DNA from: Magnetococcales bacterium
GTDB lineage: Bacteria > Pseudomonadota > Magnetococcia > Magnetococcales > JADFYX01
DNA: 33,060 bases
Reading direction: 5' to 3'
NCBI GenBank assembly: GCA_002753565.1
Contig: PEAM01000002.1
Span: 202,783 to 235,842, forward strand
The notes under the pieces are model-generated. The model searched no databases. It had not been told where the DNA came from and saw only the letters and a program-made list of their open reading frames with translations. Each line of letters starts with the position of its first letter. The stretch's first letter is position 1. The position numbers and the translations under genes were made by a program. Shown here in pieces: positions 32,849 through 33,060 of this stretch.

Positions 32849-33060
32849 TTCAACCTATAGAGATTCCAAACCAAATTGGTACAAAACGATTGCGGATGGG
32901 TCTGGGAAGGCATGGATGCCTTCCCAGCGGGTTTGGGCAGCGCCCAAGGTCCTAAGCCTTTGACAGGTTTAAGCCCTTGGGGGTGAGGGGGGGGGTAGTG
33001 AAGGTGTTGGGCAATCACATCCTGTAACCGTTTTTTGCGAACCGGCTTTGTCAGGTGGAG
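32749..33060 (-). CDS. C-terminal end of a minus-strand receiver-domain protein (partial)
   Basis: Read on the minus strand from the right edge, the frame gives LHLTKPVRKKRLQDVIAQHL at 33060-33001. This is the usual last strand and helix of a receiver domain, including the conserved Lys-Pro. The gene therefore extends beyond the window and could be a response regulator or another hybrid kinase. The frame then runs on for about 83 residues through a G9/C9 tract (32987-32995), a palindromic region and 100 bases antisense to the permease gene before stopping at 32749. That tail is rich in Pro and His and resembles no domain I know. It may come from loss of the original stop or a length change in the G tract; a one-base shorter tract would stop at 32952. 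Confidence 0.65.
   Translation of the reverse strand, partial: LHLTKPVRKKRLQDVIAQHLHYPPPHPQGLKPVKGLGPWALPKPAGKASMPSQTHPQSFCTNLVWNLYRLNHPLLPKILPPNRLISSRIKKPEGTSTKLNKVA
32902..32927. terminator. Perfect 12-bp inverted repeat between convergent genes
   Basis: CTGGGAAGGCAT at 32902-32913 and ATGCCTTCCCAG at 32916-32927 are exact reverse complements separated by two bases. A smaller perfect hairpin, TTGGGC-AGC-GCCCAA, follows at 32933-32947. In addition, CCCAAGG (32943-32949) can pair with CCTTGGG (32975-32981). No T tract follows on either strand, so it is not a textbook intrinsic terminator. Its place between a plus-strand permease and an incoming minus-strand gene suits a bidirectional transcription barrier or a dispersed palindromic element. 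Confidence 0.4.

Overview
The window is a dense, almost entirely plus-strand block of phosphorelay signalling genes from a Gram-negative bacterium. Double-membrane features are clear: periplasmic binding-protein domains, an RND efflux permease with its periplasmic adaptor, and several membrane-anchored sensors. GC content is moderately high. The abundance of very long multidomain hybrid kinases and receiver/HD-GYP proteins suits an environmental proteobacterium. The general style reminds me of magnetotactic cocci and their relatives, but that is an impression, not something the sequence proves. I saw no rRNA, tRNA, CRISPR array, insertion sequence or phage gene.

Layout. At 2-10092 lie three overlapping hybrid histidine kinase genes; the first is cut by the left edge. 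At 10141-15476 there is a membrane-anchored binding protein (TRAP DctP type joined to a shortened amino-acid-binding-protein-like domain). It is followed closely by a sensor kinase without a receiver and by a receiver/HD-GYP c-di-GMP phosphodiesterase gene, with ATGA overlap. At 15505-17892 two sister genes follow: receiver + kinase, and receiver + SpoIIE/PP2C phosphatase. At 17928-23615 is a giant 1895-residue hybrid kinase with three stacked periplasmic sensor regions. At 23724-28107 are a second receiver/HD-GYP protein and another hybrid kinase. After a 273-base gap with a candidate promoter, 28381-32848 encodes an RND efflux pair (adaptor and permease). A minus-strand gene enters from the right edge; its visible end is the C-terminus of a receiver domain.

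How it may work. Periplasmic ligands would be sensed by SBP_bac_3, NMT1/THI5, DctP and Cache-like domains. Phosphate would pass His-Asp-His inside the hybrid kinases to their Hpt domains and on to the small receiver proteins. The outputs visible here are two c-di-GMP-degrading HD-GYP proteins, a PP2C-type phosphatase and a receiver-kinase. No DNA-binding output domain occurs in the complete genes, so the cluster looks aimed at second-messenger and protein-level control.

The most unusual signals are: a C-terminal module of about 60-75 residues with a YDF(E/D)-type signature shared by six kinases, including one without receiver or Hpt; two receiver domains that have lost the phospho-accepting Asp; the DctP/truncated binding-protein fusion next to a kinase; the stacked sensor architecture; and G9 tracts inside two coding frames.
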